DNA of 64,000 nucleotides. Source: Pseudophaeobacter arcticus DSM 23566. Lineage in GTDB: Bacteria; Pseudomonadota; Alphaproteobacteria; Rhodobacterales; Rhodobacteraceae. The translations under genes and the position numbers were made by a program. Below the pieces are notes generated by a model. It saw only the letters and a program-made list of their open reading frames with translations, made no database searches and was not told where the DNA came from. The stretch lies in the NCBI RefSeq assembly GCF_000473205.1, contig NZ_KI421507.1:1776482-1840481 (forward strand). The letters run 5' to 3'. This document shows, piece after piece, positions 42,566 to 50,991 of this stretch; position 1 is the stretch's first letter; every line of letters starts with the position of its first letter.

Positions 42566-44359
42566 GTGATGGAGGCGAACTTGGCAGTATCCCCTAAAGG
42601 TCTAAGTATTCAGACGATGTACCGTGACTATCGTGACGGTCGCTTGATTGTGAACAGGCAATATCAAAGAAAACTGGTGTGGACTGTCTCTGAGAAAGTG
42701 AAGCTGATCGACAGCATTATGCTTAACTACCCCATCCCGCTGATACTACTTGCGGAGAAACCAACCGTTGATGGTGCGGCGGCTACGCTTGAGGTCATTG
42801 ACGGAATGCAGCGACTAAACGCCATTTTTAGCTTCATTGAGCACGGCTTTGAAGTCGATGGCAAATGTTTCGATTTGGACGAACTACCGCGCGCTCGCCA
42901 AGCTAGCGAACAAGGTCTATTTCCGTCTTTTGGCGAAGATATAGAAAGAATATCACCCGAGGCATGCGCTGATTTCTTGGACTATCAATTAGCCGTCACT
43001 GCCTTCTCCGGGGAAGATGAAGCTCGGATCACAGACATTTTCGGTCGGATCAATTCCGGAGGGAAGCAGCTGAGCGACCAAGAGCGGCGTCAAGCGGGTG
43101 TTCTCACGCCTTTTGCAAATATGGTTCGCGAAGTGTCGGCGGAGCTGAGGGGGGATGTCTCTAAGGAGCAACTGACCCTGTACGAGATGCCGGAAATTAG
43201 CATCGAAACTCAAAAAAATCCTCACGGTTACAAATTGAAAGCTGAGGACATTTTCTGGTGTCGGCAAGGCATCATGCGCACAAATGAACTGCGCGATAGC
43301 GACGATGAGGAAATGATGATCGACGTCTGTGCGTCGATACTTAATGGGAGTCCGGTCGACGGTTCACGAGCATATCGGGACAGCTTGTATGCTGCAGGGA
43401 CCGATAACGCGAAAGAAATTAACAAGAAACTCAATGCCTACGGGACAGAAAAACTCCAAACCGAGGTTAAACTCGTATTTTCAGCGCTCCGTGCTGTCGT
43501 CGAGGGCAGTAGCGAAGCCGCAAACCACTTCCGAACTACGGTTTATGCCACTCCAACATCAAACTCGCAAAAATCACCATTCTATGCGGTATTCATGGCG
43601 TTTTTCGACCTCATCGTTAAAGAGACAAAATACCCTGATTTGTACGCGGAATTAATGGGTGACCTTGCAAATATTGCTCAGAAAATCTCTGTTGGTCAGA
43701 AGCAAACTAAGGCAAAAGACCGCAAAACCAATGTTAACCAAGTCAAAGGGCTGATACGTGATCGGTTCGTCGCAAGCGATGTGGCGGCTTTCTCACATGG
43801 CCCAGGGCTCATTCTTGAGTTCGAAAACTCAATCGCAAGATCCAAAACTGAAACGTCTCGTTATGAGTTCAAGCAAGGTATCTTGCGCTTGGACGATGGG
43901 CGAGGTGAAGATCCAAACATTTTCAAGGTAATGCTTGAGACGATTTGTGGCATAGCAAACTTGGGACCGGCTGCCGATGGCTACCTCTACGTTGGTATCG
44001 CGGATAGAGACGAGCATGCGAAACGGATCACGGCTCTCGATGCCGTGGAGCCGTTGAGGGTGCGTCACGTGAACGTGGTTGGTGTCGAGCGTGAAGCGAA
44101 AGTGCTTGGCATCGAAATGGACGCCTACCAGAAAAAATTTGAAGACTTCATATCTAACTCTGACCTTTCAGAGCCATTGAAAAATGATGTCTCCACTTGC
44201 ATCGACACGGTGACCTACAAGGAACTCGAGATAATGCGCATTCGAATTCCTGCTCAGAAAACTATGAGCTTTGTGGGCGACGACGCGTTCTATCGGGTCG
44301 GGTCGTCTACAAAAAAGGCTACAGGGCCCGAGATTGCAGCTTTGGCGAATAAATTTTGA
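42566..44359 (+). CDS. DUF262 - AlbA_2 (Schlafen-type) fusion, probable defence effector
   Basis: 597 residues. The N-terminal DUF262 (ParB/GmrS-like nucleotide-dependent) domain has YQRKLVW at 33-39, DGMQRL at 79-84 and FGRINSGGKQLSDQE near 165. A helical middle follows. From about 425 to 540 lies an AlbA_2 domain (YEFKQGILRL...LETICGIANLGP...GYLYVGIAD), the fold shared with Schlafen and many anti-phage and regulator proteins. DUF262 proteins usually carry a DUF1524 HNH nuclease at this end; the replacement by AlbA_2 is unusual. The start may be GTG 42566 or ATG 42569. It stands alone upstream of the IS66 element. Confidence 0.8.
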   Translation: MMEANLAVSPKGLSIQTMYRDYRDGRLIVNRQYQRKLVWTVSEKVKLIDSIMLNYPIPLILLAEKPTVDGAAATLEVIDGMQRLNAIFSFIEHGFEVDGKCFDLDELPRARQASEQGLFPSFGEDIERISPEACADFLDYQLAVTAFSGEDEARITDIFGRINSGGKQLSDQERRQAGVLTPFANMVREVSAELRGDVSKEQLTLYEMPEISIETQKNPHGYKLKAEDIFWCRQGIMRTNELRDSDDEEMMIDVCASILNGSPVDGSRAYRDSLYAAGTDNAKEINKKLNAYGTEKLQTEVKLVFSALRAVVEGSSEAANHFRTTVYATPTSNSQKSPFYAVFMAFFDLIVKETKYPDLYAELMGDLANIAQKISVGQKQTKAKDRKTNVNQVKGLIRDRFVASDVAAFSHGPGLILEFENSIARSKTETSRYEFKQGILRLDDGRGEDPNIFKVMLETICGIANLGPAADGYLYVGIADRDEHAKRITALDAVEPLRVRHVNVVGVEREAKVLGIEMDAYQKKFEDFISNSDLSEPLKNDVSTCIDTVTYKELEIMRIRIPAQKTMSFVGDDAFYRVGSSTKKATGPEIAALANKF

Positions 44360-44629
44360 GGAATTTTTCCGCAGGCACTCATCTACTGTAGTCCGTTTCA
44401 ACGACTAGAATATTCAGAATGATGCACAAGCCCTTTGTCTGAAATCTGTAGCTGTCTAGCTACCATGAATGACAGCTTTGACCAATAAAACGATTGCCGT
44501 TCGCGCATGCGGCGAAGTTCCGCTTCCCGCCCTTTGTGTCAGCAGTCGCGAGCGTCCCGAAGCGGCCTTTAGCCAACCATTTTTTGCTCCAAGATCTCGT
44601 CGCCAGTGCAGACATTTATGTATTGTATG
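44360..44629. other. Non-coding spacer before IS66
   Basis: No gene seen. It contains GCGGCGAAGTTCCGCTTCCCGCC (44509-44531), a degenerate motif that recurs near 49198 and 59256. Confidence 0.35.
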
Positions 44630-44721
44630 ACTGTACTGTAAGCGGTGCGCCGCTCCCACACTTACGGCATGGCGCGTGATCTGCGATTCAGAGGCTTCTT
44701 TGGTTTGTGGGGAGTTTCTCG

Positions 44722-45102
44722 ATGGGAGCTATAAGCGAGTTTCTGGCAAGTGTGCCGCGTCGGGCGGATGGCAAGCGGAATTGGCCGTCGGAACTGAAGG
44801 CTCGGATCGTTGCGGAGACGTTGATTGAGGGCGAGACGGTCAAAGCTGTTGCGAGGCGATACGAGCTAATTCCGAGCACAGTGTCTGACTGGCGGCGGAT
44901 GGCGCGGCAGGGCAAGCTGGTTCTGCCCAACTTGGAGGGCATCGATTTTGTGCCGGTTGAGATTGAGGTGCCTGTGCCCCAGCCTTTGGCGGTGACATCG
45001 TCCAGCACCATTGATGTGATCAAGGACGACGTCGCCGTTCGTCTTGATGCGGCAACGCCTGCACGCCGGATCGCCGAGATCGTGCGGGCCATAGCCACGT
45101 GA
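44722..45102 (+). CDS. tnpA: IS66 accessory protein TnpA
   Basis: 126 residues: a helix-turn-helix protein (WPSELKARIVAETLIEGETVKAVARRYELIPSTVSDWRRMARQGKL), the first gene of IS66 elements. GGGGAG precedes ATG 44722; a GTG five codons upstream is possible. The stop overlaps tnpB. Confidence 0.93.
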   Translation: MGAISEFLASVPRRADGKRNWPSELKARIVAETLIEGETVKAVARRYELIPSTVSDWRRMARQGKLVLPNLEGIDFVPVEIEVPVPQPLAVTSSSTIDVIKDDVAVRLDAATPARRIAEIVRAIAT

Positions 45103-45452
45103 TCACGCCATCCCACAAAGTCCGGATATTTGTTGCCAGTGATCCGGTGGACTTCCGTAAAGGCCATGATGGGCTGGCTGCTTTGGTGCAGAGCCAATTG
45201 CGCCAGAAGCCGTTTGATGGGTCGGTCTATGTGTTCCGTGCCAAGCGTGCGGATCGGCTGAAGCTCATCTATTGGGACGGCAGCGGGCTGGTGATGGCAT
45301 ACAAACGGCTGGAGGATAACAGCTTCACTTGGCCTGCGATCAAGAACGGTGTGATGCGCCTGGAACCGGCCCAGTTTGAGGCGCTGTTTGCGGGTTTGGA
45401 TTGGCGGCGCGTGCGCCCTTTGGAGGTCGCGGTCCCGGCTGCGGCGGAGTGA
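45099..45452 (+). CDS. tnpB: IS66 accessory protein TnpB
   Basis: 117 residues with the hallmark sequence VDFRKGHDGLAALVQSQL, then FVFRAKRADRLKLIYWDGSGLVMAYKRLE. Needed for IS66 transposition in studied elements; its mechanism is unclear. Overlaps tnpA by four bases. Confidence 0.95.
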   Translation: MITPSHKVRIFVASDPVDFRKGHDGLAALVQSQLRQKPFDGSVYVFRAKRADRLKLIYWDGSGLVMAYKRLEDNSFTWPAIKNGVMRLEPAQFEALFAGLDWRRVRPLEVAVPAAAE

Positions 45453-45495
45453 CTCACAGGGGCGTTTGCACGGGTCACTACGCCCTTGTTTTGTT

Positions 45496-47019
45496 ATGGT
45501 ATCGGGCATGACTGCACCCGATGAATTGCCAAATGACATTGCCGAACTGAAGGCGATCATCCTTGCGCAGCAGGATCAGAATGCGCGGCTTGAAGCCTTG
45601 GTTGCCTCTTTCAAAAAGGCTCTCTTTGGGGCCAAATCCGAGAAGATTGATCCAGCCCAATATGAGCTGGAATTGGAGGATATCGAAACGGCTCTCGCAC
45701 AGGTCGAAGCCGAGATTGACGCCGACGAACGCACCGCGCTCGTACGGTCCCCAAAGCCGCGCCAGACCAACCGGGGCTCACTGCCCAAACATCTGGAACG
45801 GGTTGAAGTGGTCATCGAGCCAAAGCTGTCATGCCCGTGCGGAACCGAACGTCATGTGATTGGCGAGGATGTCAGCGAGCGGCTGGACATCATCCCGGCC
45901 CAGTTCCGGGTGATTGTCACCCGTCGTCCCAAATACGCCTGCCGGTCCTGTGAAGGCGGGGTGATCCAAGCTCCGGCCCCCGCTCACATCGTCGCGGGCG
46001 GCCTGCCAACCGAGGCCACGCTGGCCCATGTTCTGGTCTCCAAATACGCCGATCATTTACCCCTTTATCGGCAGGCGCAAATCTACAGTCGCCAGGGGAT
46101 CGATCTGGATCGTTCGACCCTGGCCGCGTGGGTTGGCAAGTCAGCGTTCGAATTGACCCCGGTCTGTGAGGCGCTGATGGCCGATCTGAAGCGCTCCACC
46201 AAGCTCTTCATGGATGAAACGCCCGCACCGGTTCTGGCCCCGGGAAGGAAGCGGACCAAAACAGGCTACTTCTGGGCCCTGGCCCGGGATGACCGGCCAT
46301 GGGGCGGTGAGGATCCGCCCGGCGTGGCCTTCACCTATGCGCCTGGACGATCCGGCCAGCATGCGGACAACATTTTGACGGGCTTCAGCGGCACCCTGCA
46401 GGTCGATGGCTATGCTGGCTATAACCGCCTGCTCAAACGGCCAGCACAGGATGTGAGGCTGGCGTATTGCTGGGCCCATGCCCGCCGCAAGTTGCATGAT
46501 GTTACCCAGTCCAGCGCTGCCCCGATCGCGCAGGAGGGTTTGGCGCACATTCAGGCGCTCTACCGCATCGAAAAAGACCTGCGAGGCCTAACCGCAGACC
46601 AACGTCATGCTGCGCGGCAGGAGCGCTCAAAACCTATCATCGACGCCTTCGAAGTCTGGCTCACGGCGAACCGCACCCGCGTCTCGGCCAAGTCGCCAAC
46701 CGGAGAGGCCCTGAAATATATCGCCAAATACTGGGACGGGCTGAGCCTGTTCCTTGATGATGGTCGCATCGAACTCGACAGCAACCCCGTGGAGCGCACC
46801 ATCCGTCCCATCACCCTCAATCGCAAAAATGCGCTCTTCGCAGGCCATGATGCTGGAGCACAAAACTGGGCCGTCATCGCGTCCCTGATCGAGACCTGCA
46901 AACTCAACGGGATCGAGCCCCAAAGCTATCTGTACGCCATCCTGACAGCCATTGCTGGCGGGCACAAACAATCGGACATCAAAGAGTTGCTGCCCTGGAA
47001 CTACGCCAAGCCCGTGTGA
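45496..47019 (+). CDS. tnpC: IS66 transposase TnpC
   Basis: About 507 residues (or 503 from ATG 45508). Order: N-terminal coiled coil, LFGAKSEKID segment, zinc-binding region (CPCGTERHVIGEDVSERLDIIPAQFRVIVTRRPKYACRSC), then the DDE core with LFMDETPAPVL, LQVDGYAGYN and NPVERTIRPITL. The acidic residues in these three segments form the catalytic triad. The frame is intact. Confidence 0.95.
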   Translation: MVSGMTAPDELPNDIAELKAIILAQQDQNARLEALVASFKKALFGAKSEKIDPAQYELELEDIETALAQVEAEIDADERTALVRSPKPRQTNRGSLPKHLERVEVVIEPKLSCPCGTERHVIGEDVSERLDIIPAQFRVIVTRRPKYACRSCEGGVIQAPAPAHIVAGGLPTEATLAHVLVSKYADHLPLYRQAQIYSRQGIDLDRSTLAAWVGKSAFELTPVCEALMADLKRSTKLFMDETPAPVLAPGRKRTKTGYFWALARDDRPWGGEDPPGVAFTYAPGRSGQHADNILTGFSGTLQVDGYAGYNRLLKRPAQDVRLAYCWAHARRKLHDVTQSSAAPIAQEGLAHIQALYRIEKDLRGLTADQRHAARQERSKPIIDAFEVWLTANRTRVSAKSPTGEALKYIAKYWDGLSLFLDDGRIELDSNPVERTIRPITLNRKNALFAGHDAGAQNWAVIASLIETCKLNGIEPQSYLYAILTAIAGGHKQSDIKELLPWNYAKPV

Positions 47020-47227
47020 CCGGCGCACCGCTTACACTGTACTACAAGTGTAGAAATCATATAGCGCTGCAAACTATGGGGCGGATCTGAGGTGTTACCA
47101 TTTAGAGAACATACGGGGGAACAGAGGAACTGGCCGCAATTAGGCCAGATTTCATCAATGCTTTCACCAATAAACCAATAGTAACAGTTATACCACAAAC
47201 GCGTTTTGCCAATTCAGAGGAAAAGAG

Positions 47228-48964
47228 ATGAACGATGCCTCACAGCTTCGGATTGAAGCTGCCCACAAGAAGATCTCGGACGTTTTTTCCAAGGATTACG
47301 CCTTTACGATCCCCGCCTATCAGCGCCCCTACGCATGGGAAACGACGCAGGTTGAAGAGTTGTTGGCCGACCTAACTGATGCCATGACACCGACCTCAAA
47401 GTCAGGTGGGTTCTACTTTCTCGGCAGTATTGTTCTGGTTAAAAAACATGGCAGCCCGGACTCACGTGTTGTGGACGGACAGCAGCGTTTGACCACGCTG
47501 ACGATCCTGTTCAGCGTGATCCGCGACTTGACCGAAGACGCTGTAAAGCAGGCCAACCGCGAAAAATATGTCAAGCAGGTGGCCAATGAAGATGAAGGCA
47601 TCCCCGAAGCACTCCGACTTCAATTGCGTCAGAAGGATCAGGCATATTTTGAGAAACACGTTCAGGCTGGCGGCGCAACTGACAACCTTCCCGCGATTGA
47701 CGGGCTGTCGGGTGCCAAGGCCCGTATCATTCAGAACGCAGGGACCGTCCGCCGCAAGCTGGAAGATATGGGGGAAGAGACGCGTAGCGCGCTTTTGAAG
47801 TTTCTTCTGCAGAGTTGTTATCTGGTTGTCGTTGAGGTGCCAACGCAAACAGCAGCCCGCCGAATTTTCACGGTCTTAAACGCGCGCGGCATGGATTTGT
47901 CTGCCACAGATATTTTGAAGGCTGACCTTCTGGAACGTGCTGGCGAGGACAAGGAAGACAACCTTTCTCAGCGGTGGGAAGACGTCGAAGTTAGCCTTGA
48001 ACGCGGTAAGTTCAGCGATCTATTCACGCACATTCGGATGATTTTTGAGCGAGACAAGCCACGGTCTGCGCTCGAAAACGGATTCCCCGAACAAGTCTTA
48101 ATTTTTCGTGATGATCCTGTGAGATTTATGGATACGGTTCTCGAACCGTTCGCGGACGCATTCTTGCTGTCTATGGACGATGCAGAGCTAAGGAGCCGTT
48201 TTAGCCACAAAACTGCTGACCTTGTGCGCTCTCTCGATCGCTTGGATAACAAGGATTGGCTGCCGCCACTTCTTCTTTGCCTTCAGCAGAGCAGTACCGG
48301 GAACAAAGACGATGTTGCAGACTTCGTCTTCGAGCTTGAGCGGCTGGCATATTACTTGTTCATGGTCCGCGCTGACGTAAATGCCCGGATGAGCCGCTAT
48401 GCGGATGTTCTCGACATGCTGGAGCCGCCAGTCGACCGCAAACTCCGGGCAGGCGCAAAGGAGCGCTCGACAGGATTGGAATTGACCCAAGATGAAGTTT
48501 TTGCGCTGTTCAATGCGCTTGATGGGGATGTTTACTTGGCTACACGGGTCGTCAAACCCCTTCTATTGCGGCTCGAACAGGCATCTCACGATGGGTCTGC
48601 AAATTACGATTTCCCGACCATTTCAGTGGAACATGTTTGTCCACAAACCTTGGAAGAGGGCTCCCAGTGGGCAGAGTGGTATGCTGACGGGGAAGATCAC
48701 AGCATTTGGCTGCATACCATTGGCAACCTTGTTCTTTTGAATTTCCGGAAAAACTCGGCTGCCAGAAATTACGATTTCGACAAGAAGAAGACCAAGTATT
48801 TTGCCGCCGATGACACAAGTCCATTCACTCTGACCAATGAAGTCCGTGAATTCGGTTCTTGGAAGCCAGAGGATATCGAAGGGCGCAGAAAAGCACTGTT
48901 GAAGCGCTTGGCTAAAGACTGGGGCCTGCAAGACACCTTCAAGAAGTGGTGGAAAAGCGAATGA
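47228..48964 (+). CDS. GmrSD-like DUF262-DUF1524 protein (probable type IV restriction enzyme)
   Basis: 578 residues. The DUF262 domain has YQRPYAW at 31-37 and DGQQRLTT at 83-90, the nucleotide-binding/hydrolysis motifs of GmrS and SspE-like proteins. The C-terminal DUF1524 domain shows an HNH-type pattern: VEHVCPQ near 468, then IGNLVLLNFRKNSAARN near 498. Family members cut modified phage DNA in an NTP-dependent way. The sequence has GAGGAAAAGAG just before the ATG. The gene lies immediately right of the IS66 element and is not in an operon. Confidence 0.88.
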   Translation: MNDASQLRIEAAHKKISDVFSKDYAFTIPAYQRPYAWETTQVEELLADLTDAMTPTSKSGGFYFLGSIVLVKKHGSPDSRVVDGQQRLTTLTILFSVIRDLTEDAVKQANREKYVKQVANEDEGIPEALRLQLRQKDQAYFEKHVQAGGATDNLPAIDGLSGAKARIIQNAGTVRRKLEDMGEETRSALLKFLLQSCYLVVVEVPTQTAARRIFTVLNARGMDLSATDILKADLLERAGEDKEDNLSQRWEDVEVSLERGKFSDLFTHIRMIFERDKPRSALENGFPEQVLIFRDDPVRFMDTVLEPFADAFLLSMDDAELRSRFSHKTADLVRSLDRLDNKDWLPPLLLCLQQSSTGNKDDVADFVFELERLAYYLFMVRADVNARMSRYADVLDMLEPPVDRKLRAGAKERSTGLELTQDEVFALFNALDGDVYLATRVVKPLLLRLEQASHDGSANYDFPTISVEHVCPQTLEEGSQWAEWYADGEDHSIWLHTIGNLVLLNFRKNSAARNYDFDKKKTKYFAADDTSPFTLTNEVREFGSWKPEDIEGRRKALLKRLAKDWGLQDTFKKWWKSE

Positions 48965-49689
48965 CAAAAAAATTCGCATCCAAAATCTTAAGTGTTGATG
49001 GGCCCCAAGGGGCATACTGCAGCGCTTCTATCCAACAGATCGCCAAGAGTAGTTCATAAAGCGTTTACATCCAGATGGAATGGGAATGGGGCAGAGGATG
49101 TCTCCCTTCTGCCCCTCACGTGGAAATGCGCATAGTGCAGAAATTGCGCCATTGCCGTCTCTATCTATCGATCAAGAGCCGCCATTTGTGCTGCTCGCAG
49201 CGAACTTCAGCTCTCCGCCCTTCGTGCTCGACATCACTTCCGGCCCAGAGCGGACTCTCGACCCGCCTTCCGGATGCTGCGGTCGCAGCCCGCTTAGCAG
49301 TCATTCGCTGCAAGCGCAAAATCTGGAAGAAACCGAACTCGCAGTTCGCGGACGATAGTCGCAAACTGTTCCTATCACGGAATGAAGGCCACCGGCCCCC
49401 GTGCCATCGCCGGACCGGCTCGCGGTCTGGCGATGTGTCTCCGCCCACGCCTAGCTTGGGCAGAAAAATGTGCTTGCCTGCAATTAAGCGCCGCACCGGA
49501 ACGGTTCGATCACCACCCCTCGCTCCGGCGATGCCTCGGCTCAGAGCAAATGTCCGAGTTGGACTCGTTCTTGATGTTCCTTACGAACGTGTCTTGCTCC
49601 CAACGCCTGGTTCAAGCCTTACAGGCATGCGTGTTCTCGCGAGGCCTCAGCATGCGTCCACCTGTGCCAGAAACCATATTGGAGAAGCT
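48965..49689. other. Decayed intergenic DNA
   Basis: No supported gene; a 209-codon frame is open here by chance and has no protein-like pattern. It holds GCAGCGAACTTCAGCTCTCC (49198-49217) and ATGCTGCGGTCGCAGCCCGC (49272-49291), motifs that recur at 44509/59256 and 42423 respectively. A GGGGCAGA...CTGCCCC hairpin lies near 49088-49117. Confidence 0.4.
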
Positions 49690-49693
49690 TTAA

Positions 49694-49842
49694 CAGGCTG
49701 CTGAAAAAGGTCTGACACGCGCCGCTCTCGCCTCGCTCGTCATGTCCCGACACGACGCGTTTTCATCAGCTTAACGAGAGAAGCCAAAAAGTGACGCGCC
49801 TTGGCGTCGAAATCGACTTCGCCGGAGTTTTTCAGCAGCCTG
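49694..49842. mobile_element. 149-bp MITE with TTAA target duplication
   Basis: CAGGCTGCTGAAAAA (49694-49708) and its exact complement TTTTTCAGCAGCCTG (49828-49842) bound a 149-base non-coding element flanked on both sides by TTAA. The ends resemble those of IS1182-type elements, so a full-length relative elsewhere in the genome may mobilise it. Confidence 0.85.
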
Positions 49843-50034
49843 TTAATTGAGCGGCCTAGAACCACTGCTAGACAAAGCGAGATTGAACAGCCCTTTTCTG
49901 GATTTAGTTGATTTTGATGACAGGTGCGCAAAACCATCCCAAATGGCGGCCACGGCTTTCATTGTTCATCGCGGCACTTTTGTTTCTAGTGAGGCGTCAC
50001 GGTAGGTTACAAAGCACTTTTTGCGGAAATGTGG

Positions 50035-50937
50035 TCAGCGACGGCTGACCGATACGATAAAATGGTTTGCCGCAAGCGGATCACCGTTGTCGCGGTTTAC
50101 AATGGCGTTCTTGTCGGAATTCCATTCCCATTCGTCGAAATACCAGACATCGGCCATGGTTTGGGGCACTTGCAGGAACACATAGGACCCTTCGGCTAGG
50201 CGCGCTCCAGGCGCGCCGGGTTTTCGCGCATCGAGCCCGATATCGACCTGCTGTACCGCGCAATTGTCGGAACGACTGGCTGACCACTCGATAAATCCCC
50301 GAACCAGCGACGATACCTGTGCGACCGCCGACAGTGACGCTGTCACCAGTTTGAGACCTTGGTCGAACTCCTTCGACCCTAAAGCTTCGGCTAGTGCCTT
50401 GTCGAGCCGGCTGGACAGGTTGATGGTCTGGAACGCTAGTGTGATACCTCGTTCCGGAACAGTCATGTCGCTGAACAAGGGCCATCCTCCTATGGCTGCA
50501 GAGCCGCGTCCGACGGTAAGCTGGCGTGCAAAATGGGCCTTGGCGCCGTCCTTTTCACCGGTGTCCCATGCGAGTGTCGCCTCGAAAAGGATCTCGTGAG
50601 GACCAAAGCCAGGATAGCGATGCACATGCAACCGGTCCAATAGCATGCGCACGCTCACCCCGGGTTGCAGCGGGTCAGGCGCTTCAGACGCCGATCGCAA
50701 GGGGCCGGCGCCATCAAAGAAACCAACCAGATGCGTCACGTTGCGAAACGGGTATACGATCCATTCTACTAACCCAGATCCCGGTCCGAACGTGTCAGTC
50801 GCCACCCTGGGCGCGCCACCGCGCAATTGCGTAAGCACCTCATCTTCGTTCAAGACTTTGAGCTGCTCAATCAGCCGATCTTCAGGCAAATCCGACACTT
50901 GTTTAACCGAGCCGAAGAGCGAAGTTGATGATGTCAT
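50035..50937 (-). CDS. Unknown protein divergently paired with the CHAT gene
   Basis: 300 residues, no signal peptide or membrane helix, no family I can name. The middle (HEILFEATLAWDTG...GWPLFSDMTVPERGITLAFQTINLSSRLDKAL) is beta-rich with a following helix. The end, MADVWYFDEWEWNSDKNAIV then NRDNGDPLAANHFIVSVSR, is distinctive, with a WY.DEW motif. ATG 50937 is preferred over the longer frame. It is transcribed away from the CHAT-STAND gene, with only 54 bases between starts, so the two share a promoter region. Possible roles are protease target, activator or inhibitor of the CHAT protein. Confidence 0.75.
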   Translation of the reverse strand: MTSSTSLFGSVKQVSDLPEDRLIEQLKVLNEDEVLTQLRGGAPRVATDTFGPGSGLVEWIVYPFRNVTHLVGFFDGAGPLRSASEAPDPLQPGVSVRMLLDRLHVHRYPGFGPHEILFEATLAWDTGEKDGAKAHFARQLTVGRGSAAIGGWPLFSDMTVPERGITLAFQTINLSSRLDKALAEALGSKEFDQGLKLVTASLSAVAQVSSLVRGFIEWSASRSDNCAVQQVDIGLDARKPGAPGARLAEGSYVFLQVPQTMADVWYFDEWEWNSDKNAIVNRDNGDPLAANHFIVSVSRR

Positions 50938-50991
50938 GACAAAACCCTTGCACGAACCTTTTTGCGACTTCACTCTAGTGGAGTTAGCGAC

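Larger units (their letters stand above)
44638..47035 (+). mobile_element. Complete IS66-family insertion sequence
   Basis: 2398 bases bounded by inverted repeats: GTAAGCGGTGCGCCGCTC at the left and the complement of GACCGGCGCACCGCTTAC at the right. An exact 8-bp duplication, ACTGTACT, lies on both sides (44630-44637 and 47036-47043), the size typical of IS66. All three genes (tnpA, tnpB, tnpC) are intact, so the element is recent and may be active. It sits between two DUF262 genes without breaking an evident frame. Confidence 0.97.

Noticed and set aside
49075..49704. 209-codon plus-strand frame
   Set aside because: The composition is Arg/Ser/Pro/Cys-rich with no pattern, and it crosses repetitive intergenic motifs and enters the MITE.
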